Shown: positions 27,401 to 34,900 of the stretch, in pieces
Numbering within the stretch: the stretch's first letter is position 1
Layout of the letters: every line of letters begins with the position of its first letter
DNA from: Syntrophomonadaceae bacterium
GTDB taxonomy: Bacteria; Bacillota; Syntrophomonadia; Syntrophomonadales; Syntrophomonadaceae
Reading direction: 5' to 3'
Length of the DNA: 39,078 nt
NCBI GenBank assembly: GCA_012520725.1
Contig: JAAYNQ010000159.1
Location: 1-39,078 of the forward strand
The notes under the pieces: model-generated
Seen by the model: only the letters and a program-made list of their open reading frames with translations
Databases searched by the model: none
Told to the model about the DNA's origin: nothing
Position numbers and translations under genes: made by a program

Positions 27401-28023
27401 CACAAATCCTCCACCAGGTTTTGGGAAAGGGCATAAATTCCACTTAAAGCTCCATCGATACGAAATCCGTAGAAACACTCCAGCAAGGGTGCTACCAAAA
27501 AGCTATTGATGGAATTATCAAAATAATGCTCCCGGTAAGTAGCCAGAACAAAATCATATTTTAATCCCAGGGGTTCTAGCAGTCTGCTTATCCAATCTGC
27601 CTTAAGTCCTCGTTCCTGCTTTTTAACTAAATCAGCCGCAAAGATTAGGAGATCGGAGCTGAGATGATTAGCTATTTCCAGCATTGCTCTAATGCTGGCC
27701 CCCCTGCCGTTACTACCGGGCAGCATCAGAAATTCATAGTGGGGAAAGTGAAAATCCATACTTTTTATAGCTGCCAGGGCTACTGCTCCCTCCGGGTCGC
27801 CTACGGATAAAATTAAGGGATTCCGGTAGTTTGTCATGTTCAATAATGCTTTCTCTATAGTTCTTAATATTAAGGGCAAGGTATCTTTTTCATTGTAGAA
27901 AGGAATCCCAATAATCAAATCAGCCTGGTAAGATGTTAAATCCTGCCAGGCGTTATTTAAACTCTCATTAAACAGAACTTCACCTTTGTCTTCAATATCC
28001 CAATTCATTGGTTTCAGTTCCAT
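24460..28023 (-). CDS. GT-A-like glycosyltransferase fused to GH130 mannoside phosphorylase
   Basis: 1187-residue cytoplasmic protein. Residues about 33-280 resemble a GT2/GT81-type GT-A domain (LIIGIPFYNEKDTLPLILRT, then LLIFAADLVKKQ where a DxD is expected but only AAD is seen, and GFRIDGALSGIYALS). Residues about 300-860 are mostly helical and not recognised. Residues about 875-1187 are a GH130 domain: RYPGNPILSP, YVLNAACLRLEGLVYILYRA, GCEDPRV with the catalytic Asp957, and IGAGTQPIKTRYGWLMIYHG. GH130 enzymes phosphorolyse mannosides, releasing mannose 1-phosphate. No signal peptide is present. It lies opposite the manC-manB-GT4 genes. A terminator is at 24218-24253. Confidence 0.9.
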   Translation of the reverse strand: MELKPMNWDIEDKGEVLFNESLNNAWQDLTSYQADLIIGIPFYNEKDTLPLILRTIEKALLNMTNYRNPLILSVGDPEGAVALAAIKSMDFHFPHYEFLMLPGSNGRGASIRAMLEIANHLSSDLLIFAADLVKKQERGLKADWISRLLEPLGLKYDFVLATYREHYFDNSINSFLVAPLLECFYGFRIDGALSGIYALSQNLVEDLCLEFKFWPEITRSYGIDPWIITRVMSWNKEMCQVSLGAKLERFSLEKVNYLFKQIARALFECIKRDEEHWLKKSIIFQVPDIHGRESEEEPMEVIFSTEGLVMFFKRNFYQYEPVYERAVEEQLYVELKKSVLTPSREFNFKSETWSKLVLALLFEYCFSRELQKDDILNTLTTAFNGRIAAYVMQIQFLEEVLEGIKGLDPKLLVLMEADRIRLEQRKSFLRLRDSFQDKWKNKLLEVTPPLTPSRYLEYVPGIPIVLPNTLTGKGGKKIFTEEVFNRLQRRYQEGFEQVIHQSLGLALDAPASAICSAYQEYLQELEKTMESLFPGDLYSQEGVAQVLQRLFQLLPHQKMFSVRDDTFKEMLLRFPPVNVMIPAGYHSTRELLAGMDIRETVSLANLIETRKYADRALLWILDNLRPEGMEDVDIKYMVLDSRFSQIARLGNISNLNKITTRIVTTPFNKGMGGEFARIRFCLFIARHITIAENYAHLWRSFARERKNLGSKVRNSLIGRYETTAFSAHNIFENLHHRSLVQNFRGLAQRLEEEGKTREAGIIRIMCDSYGLSQVLDDGTFLPLSAWSWASYNYKGGRGVPTPLSSHVEEKWFNHDLLEEIYQELGYDVGSIESGVQQLIGEGRASENVLDTLLGIRPKDVKVVAQEAIAYPPAKPLQRYPGNPILSPIKEHYWESKYVLNAACLRLEGLVYILYRAYGDDQVSRIGLAISDGYRVLERLPHPIFAPANEKESRGCEDPRVVVIDDEIYMMYTAYDGVIAQIAAASIKVEDFLARNFAGWQRKGLAFKDIWNKDAILFPEQIRGKYVIYHRIEPSIWVSYLDKLEFPVPRERHAIIMGPRSGRMWDSLKIGAGTQPIKTRYGWLMIYHGVDRELVYRLGVILVDLNNPELLIYRSPNSILEPEEEYEIGSDNSSWVPNVVFTCGAIPALEKDILEDDDEILVYYGAADTHIAVATATLAELIPAEYRR

Positions 28024-28868
28024 AATATTCCCTCCCTATAACTATTATTATACGGAGGAAGCAAGTGATATTCCAGGTATAAATGTATAGAGTGTTTGGC
28101 AAGAGAGTTTAAATAGAGTATTCTAACTATATCAGGCCTTACCCATCCTTTCCTGACTACTGGCTGAACGGGCTGATAAGGAAAAAGGTTTAAGAGTTGG
28201 CCAAGTGCAGCAAAGTAATGGTATTTAATGGCGGATAATGTAAAATAGAGGCCGGTGTCAATGCTTATCTAAAAAGCCTGAAAATGGGAATATCAAAGGG
28301 GGCCAGGCTTAAGATTTTTTACTATAAGAAGTTCATTTTGGGGATTGCTATTTATTTTACAAACTAATAATATATAAAATATAGCTTTACTTTAATTTTG
28401 CGGTGGAGGTGATTATTAGACCGGGCAGTGGAAGGAATTGGTTCTAATCAGGGATAAGATTGGCAATTTATTTGGGCAAAAAATAATTATGATTATAAAG
28501 CATTTCTAACTGGGGCGTATTACCGGAAAGGAAAATGCTATAGGCAGCTACAGATGAGGCTAAGTTCTAATAATTAACTTTAATCAGGCATTATTCGGGT
28601 GATATATATTACTCCCAGTTTTTCTGCTTCTATGGTCATTTTTATCCCAATTTCCGGCCTTCAATTGCTGTCGGTATTGATATAGCCTCTTAATATACAT
28701 TAAAACAGTTGTCCGGACTCCAGTCTTTAAGAGAAATACAGCAGAAAAATTGAGTGTTGTACCGTAAGGCTTAGGTTAAGAGGGGGAACATAAGTCATTA
28801 TGGGTATACTGCTTTAATTTTGATTGGATGTTCATGTCGTTAATGGGAGTAATGAGAGGAGAGAAAAA
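28024..28868 (+). other. Long AT-rich intergenic region between divergent genes
   Basis: About 845 bases without a supported gene. It must hold promoters for the GH130 fusion (minus) and the DASS transporter (plus). Notable items are an SD-like GGTGGAGGTGAT near 28403-28412 with only a 12-codon frame after it (GTG to TAA), and a palindrome GTCCGGAC near 28712. No -24/-12 promoter was found on the plus strand. Confidence 0.5.
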
Positions 28869-30272
28869 ATGTTTGGATTGAGTCTGAAACAGACTATTGG
28901 AGGAATTGCAGGGATTATTCTTGGAATAATTGTCTCCCTGATTAACCCCCCGGCCTCCTTGGATACCAATGCTATGATAGCATTAGGTGTATTCATTTGT
29001 GCGGTAACCTGGTGGATAGTAGAGGTTTTGCCCGATTATGTAACCGCAATTTTGATGTGTTCGGCCTGGGTGGTATTTAAGGTAGTACCTTTTACCACGG
29101 CCTTTGCCGCTTTCTCCGGCACCACTTTTTGGTTATTGGTAGGAGCTTTAGGTATGGGAGTAGGGGTAGCCCAGAGTGGGCTTTTAGCTCGAACCGCTCT
29201 CCTGGTTATGAGCAAATTTCCTGCTACCTACAAAGGCATGACCACTGCTATTTTTGCTGTGGGTGTCATCCTCAACCCTTTGATCCCCAGCGCTACGGCC
29301 AAAGTATCCATTGTAGCCCCCTTCTCCAAAGCGATTGGAGAACAACTGGGATTTAAAAACCAGAGTGAAGGCATGGGCGGGCTTTTTGCCGCCATGTTCA
29401 TGTCCCTGGGTGTCCTCTACCCTATGTTTTTGAGCGCATCTTTCTTTAATTACACCTTGGTAGGTCTCTTGCCTGCAGATATCGGTTCTACTATTACCTG
29501 GATGTCATGGTTCTCATCCAGCTGGGTTTGGGGACTGGTGGTAACCATTGGTGCATATTTTGCCATACAGTTCTTGTACAAGCCCAAAGAACAAGTAGAA
29601 ATGGGCCATGGATATATAAAGGGACAACAAGAAGCAATGGGACCTATGAAGAAGCAGGAAAAAATAGTCTTGATTATACTGGCTGTTTCATTGATCTTGT
29701 GGATGACCGAGAGAGCCCATGGGATTTCGGCCACCCTGGTAGCACTAGCGGCATTATGTTTAATGCTGGGATTCAAAATAATTGAACGGCCTGATTTTCG
29801 GGCCAAGATTGCCTGGGATTCCATTATATTCATAGGTTGTATTATAAACCTGGCCGCAGTATTTCCCGCCCTGGGTATAGACAAATGGGTAGCCTTGATG
29901 GTAGGTCCCTATATATTCCCCTTGATGTCCAATATGTATGTATTCGTAGTAGTTTTAGCGGTATTGCTGTTCTTCCTGCGCTTTGTTCTGGTATCACAAA
30001 CTGCCACCTTAACTATTTTTGTGGTATTATTGACCCCTCTGGCCATAGAAGCGGGGATTAATCCCTTGGTAACAGCATTTGCAGTTTTATGTTCAGTTAA
30101 CCTGTGGAATGTTATTTATCAAAATACCACCTTCCTGGCCGCCAACTATGCAGCAGATGGTATGATTAAACATTCCCAGACCATAAAAATGTCGGTAGCC
30201 TATGCGGCCTTGAACATAGTAGCCTTACTGGCTTCAGTACCTTTATGGCAGATAACCGGCATGATTCCCTAG
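28869..30272 (+). CDS. DASS-family (SLC13/CitT-like) anion transporter
   Basis: 467-residue inner-membrane carrier with about eleven hydrophobic segments, of the divalent anion:Na+ symporter family that moves dicarboxylates, tricarboxylates or sulfate. The family's two duplicated substrate/Na+ motifs appear as NPLIPSATAK (in place of SNT) and LVSQTATLTIF. ITEWWIVEVLPDYVTA-like opening (here VTWWIVEVLPDYVTAIL) is typical. The substrate is not decidable; an organic acid fits an anaerobe. The start is ATG 28869 with AGAGGAGAG as SD; the upstream TTG at 28824 has none. It is followed by a hairpin and then the sigma-54 activator gene. Confidence 0.9.
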   Translation: MFGLSLKQTIGGIAGIILGIIVSLINPPASLDTNAMIALGVFICAVTWWIVEVLPDYVTAILMCSAWVVFKVVPFTTAFAAFSGTTFWLLVGALGMGVGVAQSGLLARTALLVMSKFPATYKGMTTAIFAVGVILNPLIPSATAKVSIVAPFSKAIGEQLGFKNQSEGMGGLFAAMFMSLGVLYPMFLSASFFNYTLVGLLPADIGSTITWMSWFSSSWVWGLVVTIGAYFAIQFLYKPKEQVEMGHGYIKGQQEAMGPMKKQEKIVLIILAVSLILWMTERAHGISATLVALAALCLMLGFKIIERPDFRAKIAWDSIIFIGCIINLAAVFPALGIDKWVALMVGPYIFPLMSNMYVFVVVLAVLLFFLRFVLVSQTATLTIFVVLLTPLAIEAGINPLVTAFAVLCSVNLWNVIYQNTTFLAANYAADGMIKHSQTIKMSVAYAALNIVALLASVPLWQITGMIP

Positions 30273-30336
30273 AGTAGGTTTAGAAAAGCCGGGGTATAAT
30301 TGATTCCCAAAATGCTCCAAGTTAATCAGTATATGC

Positions 30337-30366
30337 TAAGACCGCCCTAATTGATGGGCGGTCTTA
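30337..30366 (+). terminator. Terminator-like hairpin after the transporter gene
   Basis: Perfect 11-bp stem TAAGACCGCCC / GGGCGGTCTTA with an 8-base loop; the T run is poor. Confidence 0.6.
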
Positions 30367-30720
30367 CTTATGGAAAGAAAAGTTGGGTGGGGTGAAGAGA
30401 TTTTCAACTTTAACCATGAGCAACAAGAACCCAGATGCTTGCCCCCTTGGCTGTCAGGTGGCAGATGCGAAAAAAATCGACGCTGTCCACTGTAACATTA
30501 ATCAGGACCATAGCCGGTTGATGCCGCTACTGGGGTCAGGCAGTGAACATTGGCATTTACTATCCTTGAGGCAGGTTTTGGCTTTGGGCCATAGTGCTTA
30601 AACAATGATCAAAAAATACGGATGGACAATAAGATTATACCAAAGCAGGAAAATCATAGCTTTTAAAGAAATATTATGCATGGATTATGTAAAATAGGCA
30701 TGGTCAAAAGAGGTTGGGCT
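30367..30720 (+). other. Intergenic stretch before the sigma-54 activator gene
   Basis: About 350 bases. A 61-codon frame from ATG 30416 to 30601 exists (SNKNPDACPLGCQVADAKK) but has no SD and no recognised family, so I do not call it. No clear promoter was seen. Confidence 0.45.
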
Positions 30721-32829
30721 ATGAAATTAAGTGAAATCATGAGTACTAAGCTAGCGGTTTTAAAGCCTTCCCATACTATAAAAGAAGCCAGTCAATTGTT
30801 TTTAGACCGGCAAATAGACGGGGCTCCGGTGGTAAACCAAAAGGGAGAACTGTTGGGCCTGGTAACCAAGAGCCATGTATACCGGGCTTTGGCTCAGGAG
30901 CTTAATCCCCACACCCCGGTAACAGCTCTAATGAAAAAGGAGCTGGTTCTGGGGCGGCCTGAGGAGCAGGTGATAGGTCTTCTGGATAGTAAGGTGGGAC
31001 GTCTGCCGGTGGTGGATAAAAATCTGATTATAGGCATGATTACCAGAACCGACCTGGCCCGGGCCTATTTCAATTCCTTCACTGACATGGCCAGCGAATT
31101 CGCTGCCATATTAGATTCTACCCATAATTTGATTGTATCTACTGACAGCAATGGGAAAATAAGTGTATTGAACCGGGCGGCCGAGAAATTTCTGGGTCTA
31201 AAAAGCAGTGCGGTTCGGGGCCGGGATATAGTAGAAATCATTCCCAATAGCGGCCTCAAAGAAATTCTGGATACCGGGGTCAGTAAACCGGTGCAGAAAA
31301 TAGAGCTAAAACAGGGTAGCTTTATTTCCAATCGCACCCCGATCAAAAAAGGCGGTCAGATAATGGGGGCAGTAGCAGTTCTGCAGGATATTTCAGAGTT
31401 GGAGAGCATATCCCGGGAATTGGAAAACGTAAAGGAATTAAATGCTGAGCTGGATGCCATAATAGAATCCTCTCATGATGGTATTTACCTTACCGATGGG
31501 GAGGGGATTACCCTGCGCTTAAATGAAGCTTTCGAAAAGCTTACCGGATTTTCCAGAAATGAACTCTTAGGCCGCAGTGTGGAGGATTTGGTGAAGGAAA
31601 AAGGAGTGGTTTCAGTTTCGGTAAGTACTCTGGTCCTGAAAGAGAAAAAACCTCAGACCATTATACAAAAAACCAGAACCGGGGTCACCGCCTTGAGTAC
31701 CGGGACTCCAGTATTCGATCGCAAGGGGAAAATATTTAGGGTGGTTTCCAATGTAAGAGATATAAGCGAATTGATACGTTTGCAAGAACAATTGGAGCAG
31801 GCCCAGAGTTTGAGCAAGCACTATGAATCCGAGCTGCGCTCCTTGCAAATGAAGTATTCCGGTTCAGAAAAACTAATTGTCAGCTCCCAGAAGATGAAAG
31901 AATTATTAGAGACTGTAATCCGTCTATCCCAGGTTGATTCCACGGTACTGATAAGTGGAGAATCGGGAACTGGAAAAGAGCTTATAGCTGAGACCATACA
32001 TAACAACAGCCCCCGAAAAGATGGCCCTTTCATAAAAATAAATTGTGGTGCTATTTCTCATCACCTGCTGGAGACTGAATTATTCGGCTATGAAGATGGA
32101 GCTTTTACCGGAGCTAAAAAAGGGGGCAAGGCCGGTTATTTTGAGCTGGCCAGTGGGGGTACCCTGCTCCTGGATGAAATAAGCGAGCTGCCCTTTAATC
32201 TACAGGCCAACTTATTACGGGTGGTTCAAGACAAAGAACTTATCCGGGTAGGAGGGGAAAGAACCATACCCGTTGATGTTCGCATTTTGGCGGCAACCAA
32301 CCGGGATATACTGGATATGGTGGAAAAGAATGAATTTCGTCAAGATCTGTATTACCGGCTAAATGTGGTTCCCATTGAGGTTCCACCCCTTAGGGAGAGA
32401 AAGGAAGAGATTCCCCTTTTAATAGCCAACTTTATCAAGCTTTTTAATAAGAAATACCAGATGAACAAAATATGTTCCAACCAGGTTATAGATGTACTGA
32501 TGGAATACGATTGGCCGGGAAATGTAAGAGAGTTGGAAAACCTGGTGGAAAGATTAGTGGTAACCGTAGCCGGCAATACAATTTCGGTAGAACACCTGCC
32601 TTTGCATCTAAAAAACCATATCCCTGGACCCGCCCATCCTCAAATCACTGTTTCAGGAATACTGCCCCTCAAGGAAGCGGTTGAAGTGGTGGAAAAGCAG
32701 ATTTTGGAACAGGCTGCCTCTCGTTATCGCCTGACCCGGGAGATAGCTCAGGAACTTAAAGTAGATCCTTCCACAGTACTCAGGAAAGCAGCTAAATATG
32801 GAATAACTCTGGGTGAGCACAGGATATAA
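30721..32829 (+). CDS. CBS-PAS-PAS sigma-54-dependent transcriptional activator
   Basis: 702-residue enhancer-binding protein that opens sigma-54 promoters using ATP. Domains in order: a CBS pair at the very N-terminus (about 1-115; KLSEIMSTKLAVLKPSHTIKEA), two PAS domains (about 130-240 and 250-365), a coiled-coil linker, the AAA+ domain with Walker A GESGTGKE (413-420) and the sigma-54 contact loop GAFTGA (460-465), then a Fis-type helix-turn-helix (about 665-695; REIAQELKVDPSTVLRKAAKYG). The start is ATG 30721 with AAGAGG; the in-frame ATG 30676 lacks an SD. CBS domains commonly bind adenylates, so an energy or acyl-CoA signal is possible. Its target is probably the -24/-12 promoter at 33148. 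Confidence 0.95.
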   Translation: MKLSEIMSTKLAVLKPSHTIKEASQLFLDRQIDGAPVVNQKGELLGLVTKSHVYRALAQELNPHTPVTALMKKELVLGRPEEQVIGLLDSKVGRLPVVDKNLIIGMITRTDLARAYFNSFTDMASEFAAILDSTHNLIVSTDSNGKISVLNRAAEKFLGLKSSAVRGRDIVEIIPNSGLKEILDTGVSKPVQKIELKQGSFISNRTPIKKGGQIMGAVAVLQDISELESISRELENVKELNAELDAIIESSHDGIYLTDGEGITLRLNEAFEKLTGFSRNELLGRSVEDLVKEKGVVSVSVSTLVLKEKKPQTIIQKTRTGVTALSTGTPVFDRKGKIFRVVSNVRDISELIRLQEQLEQAQSLSKHYESELRSLQMKYSGSEKLIVSSQKMKELLETVIRLSQVDSTVLISGESGTGKELIAETIHNNSPRKDGPFIKINCGAISHHLLETELFGYEDGAFTGAKKGGKAGYFELASGGTLLLDEISELPFNLQANLLRVVQDKELIRVGGERTIPVDVRILAATNRDILDMVEKNEFRQDLYYRLNVVPIEVPPLRERKEEIPLLIANFIKLFNKKYQMNKICSNQVIDVLMEYDWPGNVRELENLVERLVVTVAGNTISVEHLPLHLKNHIPGPAHPQITVSGILPLKEAVEVVEKQILEQAASRYRLTREIAQELKVDPSTVLRKAAKYGITLGEHRI

Positions 32830-32845
32830 GCTTCTCCTTTGACCA

Positions 32846-32879
32846 AATTCTTAAGCGTTAATCTTAAGGCTTAAGAATT
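32846..32879 (+). repeat. Inverted repeat 1 after the activator gene
   Basis: Perfect 11-bp arms AATTCTTAAGC / GCTTAAGAATT with a 12-base loop that contains a third CTTAAG. No T run follows, so it may be a protein site as well as a hairpin. Confidence 0.6.
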
Positions 32880-32887
32880 ACTTGCAC

Positions 32888-32940
32888 TTTTGCAGTCCTT
32901 GCTTATTTATACTGCTGATGTTGAATAAGCCGCTGCAAAA
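32888..32940 (+). repeat. Inverted repeat 2 (nested)
   Basis: Outer arms TTTTGCAG / CTGCAAAA (32888-32895, 32933-32940) enclose inner arms GCTTATT / AATAAGC (32901-32907, 32924-32930). Confidence 0.55.
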
Positions 32941-32956
32941 TTGCCCTACCCCAATG

Positions 32957-32980
32957 CTGGCTTTATGCCAGGCGGGTTTT
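32957..32980 (+). terminator. Inverted repeat 3, terminator-like
   Basis: CTGGC-TTTAT-GCCAG followed by GCGGGTTTT. A short stem with a spaced T run; a candidate end of the activator transcript. Confidence 0.4.
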
Positions 32981-33021
32981 AACAAAGCCTAAATATAGCT
33001 CTATATCAATTGCCGCCAAAG

Positions 33022-33066
33022 TAAGAGCGCAAATTTGCAGTACAGTCCTGCGGATTTGCGCTCTTA
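33022..33066 (+). repeat. Inverted repeat 4, possible activator site or terminator
   Basis: Perfect 13-bp arms TAAGAGCGCAAAT / ATTTGCGCTCTTA with a 19-base centre (which itself pairs GCAG with CTGC), followed by GCTTTTGTTT. It lies 82 bases upstream of the -24/-12 promoter, a normal distance for an enhancer site. Confidence 0.6.
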
Positions 33067-33147
33067 GCTTTTGTTTCTCACTGCCAAAATGCCGGGTTCC
33101 CAAAAAGCAAAATGAGCTCATGGCCTGTGTTTGGGCCTTTACAGGAA

Positions 33148-33163
33148 TGGCATGGATTTTGCG
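33148..33163 (+). promoter_or_regulatory. Sigma-54 (-24/-12) promoter of the thiolase-DUF35 operon
   Basis: TGGCATGGATTTTGCG matches the consensus TGGCACG-N4-TTGC with the invariant GG and GC exactly 10 bases apart. Transcription should start near 33174, about 120 bases before the thiolase ATG. The sigma-54 activator gene lies immediately upstream. Confidence 0.85.
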
Positions 33164-33296
33164 TTAGTATCAGGTGAAGACCTCTTCCAGACCAAAGATG
33201 ATGAGAGATATTCGCCAGTTGTGAAAGGCTATTGTTTTTATTGAACAATACCGGCTCAGCTAAACCTGGAGCCATTTTGGATAGGAGGAGTTAAAT

Positions 33297-34472
33297 ATGA
33301 GAAGAGTAGTAGTGCTGGGTGGGGGGCATAGCAAGTTTTGCTATAACTCGCCCAAAACATCGGTAGAAATGTTATCTGAAGTAGCGATAGATGCCATTAG
33401 GGAATCAAATTTGAGTGTAAAAGACATTCAGGCGGTAAATGTGGGCAATGTTCTGGGGGATTTCTCCGAGGGGCAGGGTATGGTACAGTCCTTTTTTGCC
33501 AATGACATTGGCTGTTTTAACGTTCCGGCGACCAGGTTTGAAGGGGCTTGTGCCTCAGGGAGTTTGGCTTTGCGAGATGCTTTTATATGGATAGCTTCCG
33601 GGTATTATGATATTGTCCTGGTAGGTGGAGTGGAAAGGGCAACTGCCATGGGAACTGCTCTAGCTACCAGAACCTTTGCCATGTTCGGAGACAGCCGTTA
33701 TGAATTCCCCAGCGGCTTTACCTTTCCTGCTGCTTTTGGCCTACTGGCCCACCTTTATGCCTACCGCTACGGAATACCTCTGGAGCGGCTCAAAGAACAG
33801 ATGGCAGCAGTTTCAGTCCAATCTCATGAATATGCTATGAAAAACCCTAATGCCCAAATTCAAAAAAAGTTGACTAAAGAAGAGGTCTTAAACAGCTTTA
33901 TGGTTACCACTCCCATACAACTGCATGACGCCTGTCCTTTTTCAGATGGGGCAGCTGCAGTAGTCCTGGCTTCGGAAGAGGTAGCCAGGAAGCTTACCGA
34001 TCAGCCGGTATATATTTGCGGAATTGGGCAGACTTCCTCCGGCAAGCTGAGTTCCCAATACCGGTATTTACCCCGGCTGAGAGCCCGGGAGTTGGCTGCA
34101 GAGCAGGCTTACCGGATGGCTGGCCTTACCCCCAAGGATATTGATGTCTGTGAACTCCATGATTGTTTCAGCATTGCCGCTATTATTGCTGCCGAGGGAC
34201 TGGGTTTATTTGAATTTGGTACCGCAGGAGAAGCCTGGGAGAGAGGTGAAACCAGGCTGGAAGGCAGGATACCCATCAATATCTCGGGTGGATTAAAAGC
34301 CAAAGGACATCCTATTGGAGCAACCGGAGTATCACAGGCCTATGAATTAACCCGCCAGTTACGGGGGCAGTTGGCTGAACAGGGAAGACAGGTGGATGGA
34401 GCCAGGTACGGGCTTATGGACACTCTGGGCGGTGATGGAGTCTTGGTTAGTATTATCTTTTCCAATCAATAA
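33297..34472 (+). CDS. Thiolase-family acyl-CoA acetyltransferase (SCP2 type)
   Basis: 391-residue thiolase-fold enzyme, cytoplasmic. Nucleophile Cys85 is in EGACASGSLAL. His288 is in LHDCFS and His338 in GGLKAKGHPIGATG. The second cysteine of classical thiolases is absent: the C-terminal motif reads TLGGDGVLV, as in SCP2-type thiolases. It makes or cleaves a beta-ketoacyl-CoA; the chain length is unknown. A DUF35 gene follows after 14 bases, a pairing known for thiolases that work as complexes with DUF35. SD AGGAGGAG precedes ATG 33297. Expression is probably sigma-54 dependent. Confidence 0.93.
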   Translation: MRRVVVLGGGHSKFCYNSPKTSVEMLSEVAIDAIRESNLSVKDIQAVNVGNVLGDFSEGQGMVQSFFANDIGCFNVPATRFEGACASGSLALRDAFIWIASGYYDIVLVGGVERATAMGTALATRTFAMFGDSRYEFPSGFTFPAAFGLLAHLYAYRYGIPLERLKEQMAAVSVQSHEYAMKNPNAQIQKKLTKEEVLNSFMVTTPIQLHDACPFSDGAAAVVLASEEVARKLTDQPVYICGIGQTSSGKLSSQYRYLPRLRARELAAEQAYRMAGLTPKDIDVCELHDCFSIAAIIAAEGLGLFEFGTAGEAWERGETRLEGRIPINISGGLKAKGHPIGATGVSQAYELTRQLRGQLAEQGRQVDGARYGLMDTLGGDGVLVSIIFSNQ

Positions 34473-34486
34473 AGGAGGGATTATTT

Positions 34487-34900
34487 ATGGAATACAAAAT
34501 CCTTTTCAAGGATTATAATAAAGCACTCAAGCAAAACAGACTATTAGGCTTGAAGTGTGCCGACTGCGGGAAGGTAACCTGTCCTCCCATGATGGTCTGC
34601 CAGGAGTGTGCCGGAACCAATCTTCAGATACAGGAATTAAGCGGGAAGGGGAAAGTGGTTAGCTTCACCACTTCATATCTTAATTCCGAAGGACGGGAAA
34701 ATGAATTGCCTATTACCATAGTACTGGTTGAACTGGAGGAGGGCCCCTGGATTATGGGTAATTTGGACGATGTTGACCCTAAACGGGTAAATATGAATTT
34801 GATAGGTACCAGAGTCAGCTTAGGGCACAGAGTATTTCCGGGTGACAAGTATTCCGCCGGGAATGCTGCCCGTCCGGTTTTCAGCTATGCAGAAATATAA
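34487..34900 (+). CDS. DUF35 zinc-ribbon/OB-fold protein
   Basis: 137 residues. N-terminal helix, zinc ribbon with C24-AD-C27 and C38-QE-C41, then an OB-fold (GKGKVVSFTTSYL, ITIVLVELEEGPWIMGNL). DUF35 proteins act as partners of thiolases and related condensing enzymes, and can bind CoA or its substrates or scaffold them. The position directly after an SCP2-type thiolase gene is the standard arrangement. AAAGGAGGG is its SD. Its stop codon lies within the first copy of a 23-bp direct repeat. Confidence 0.93.
   Translation: MEYKILFKDYNKALKQNRLLGLKCADCGKVTCPPMMVCQECAGTNLQIQELSGKGKVVSFTTSYLNSEGRENELPITIVLVELEEGPWIMGNLDDVDPKRVNMNLIGTRVSLGHRVFPGDKYSAGNAARPVFSYAEI

Noticed and set aside
28670-28690. 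GG-N10-GC spacing (CGGTATTGATATAGCC) upstream of the transporter, as a sigma-54 promoter
   Set aside because: Only the invariant dinucleotides match; the flanking TGGCA and TTGC bases are missing.
30416-30601. 61-codon frame before the sigma-54 activator gene (DACPLGC near its start)
   Set aside because: No ribosome binding site, no family resemblance and odd composition; left as intergenic.
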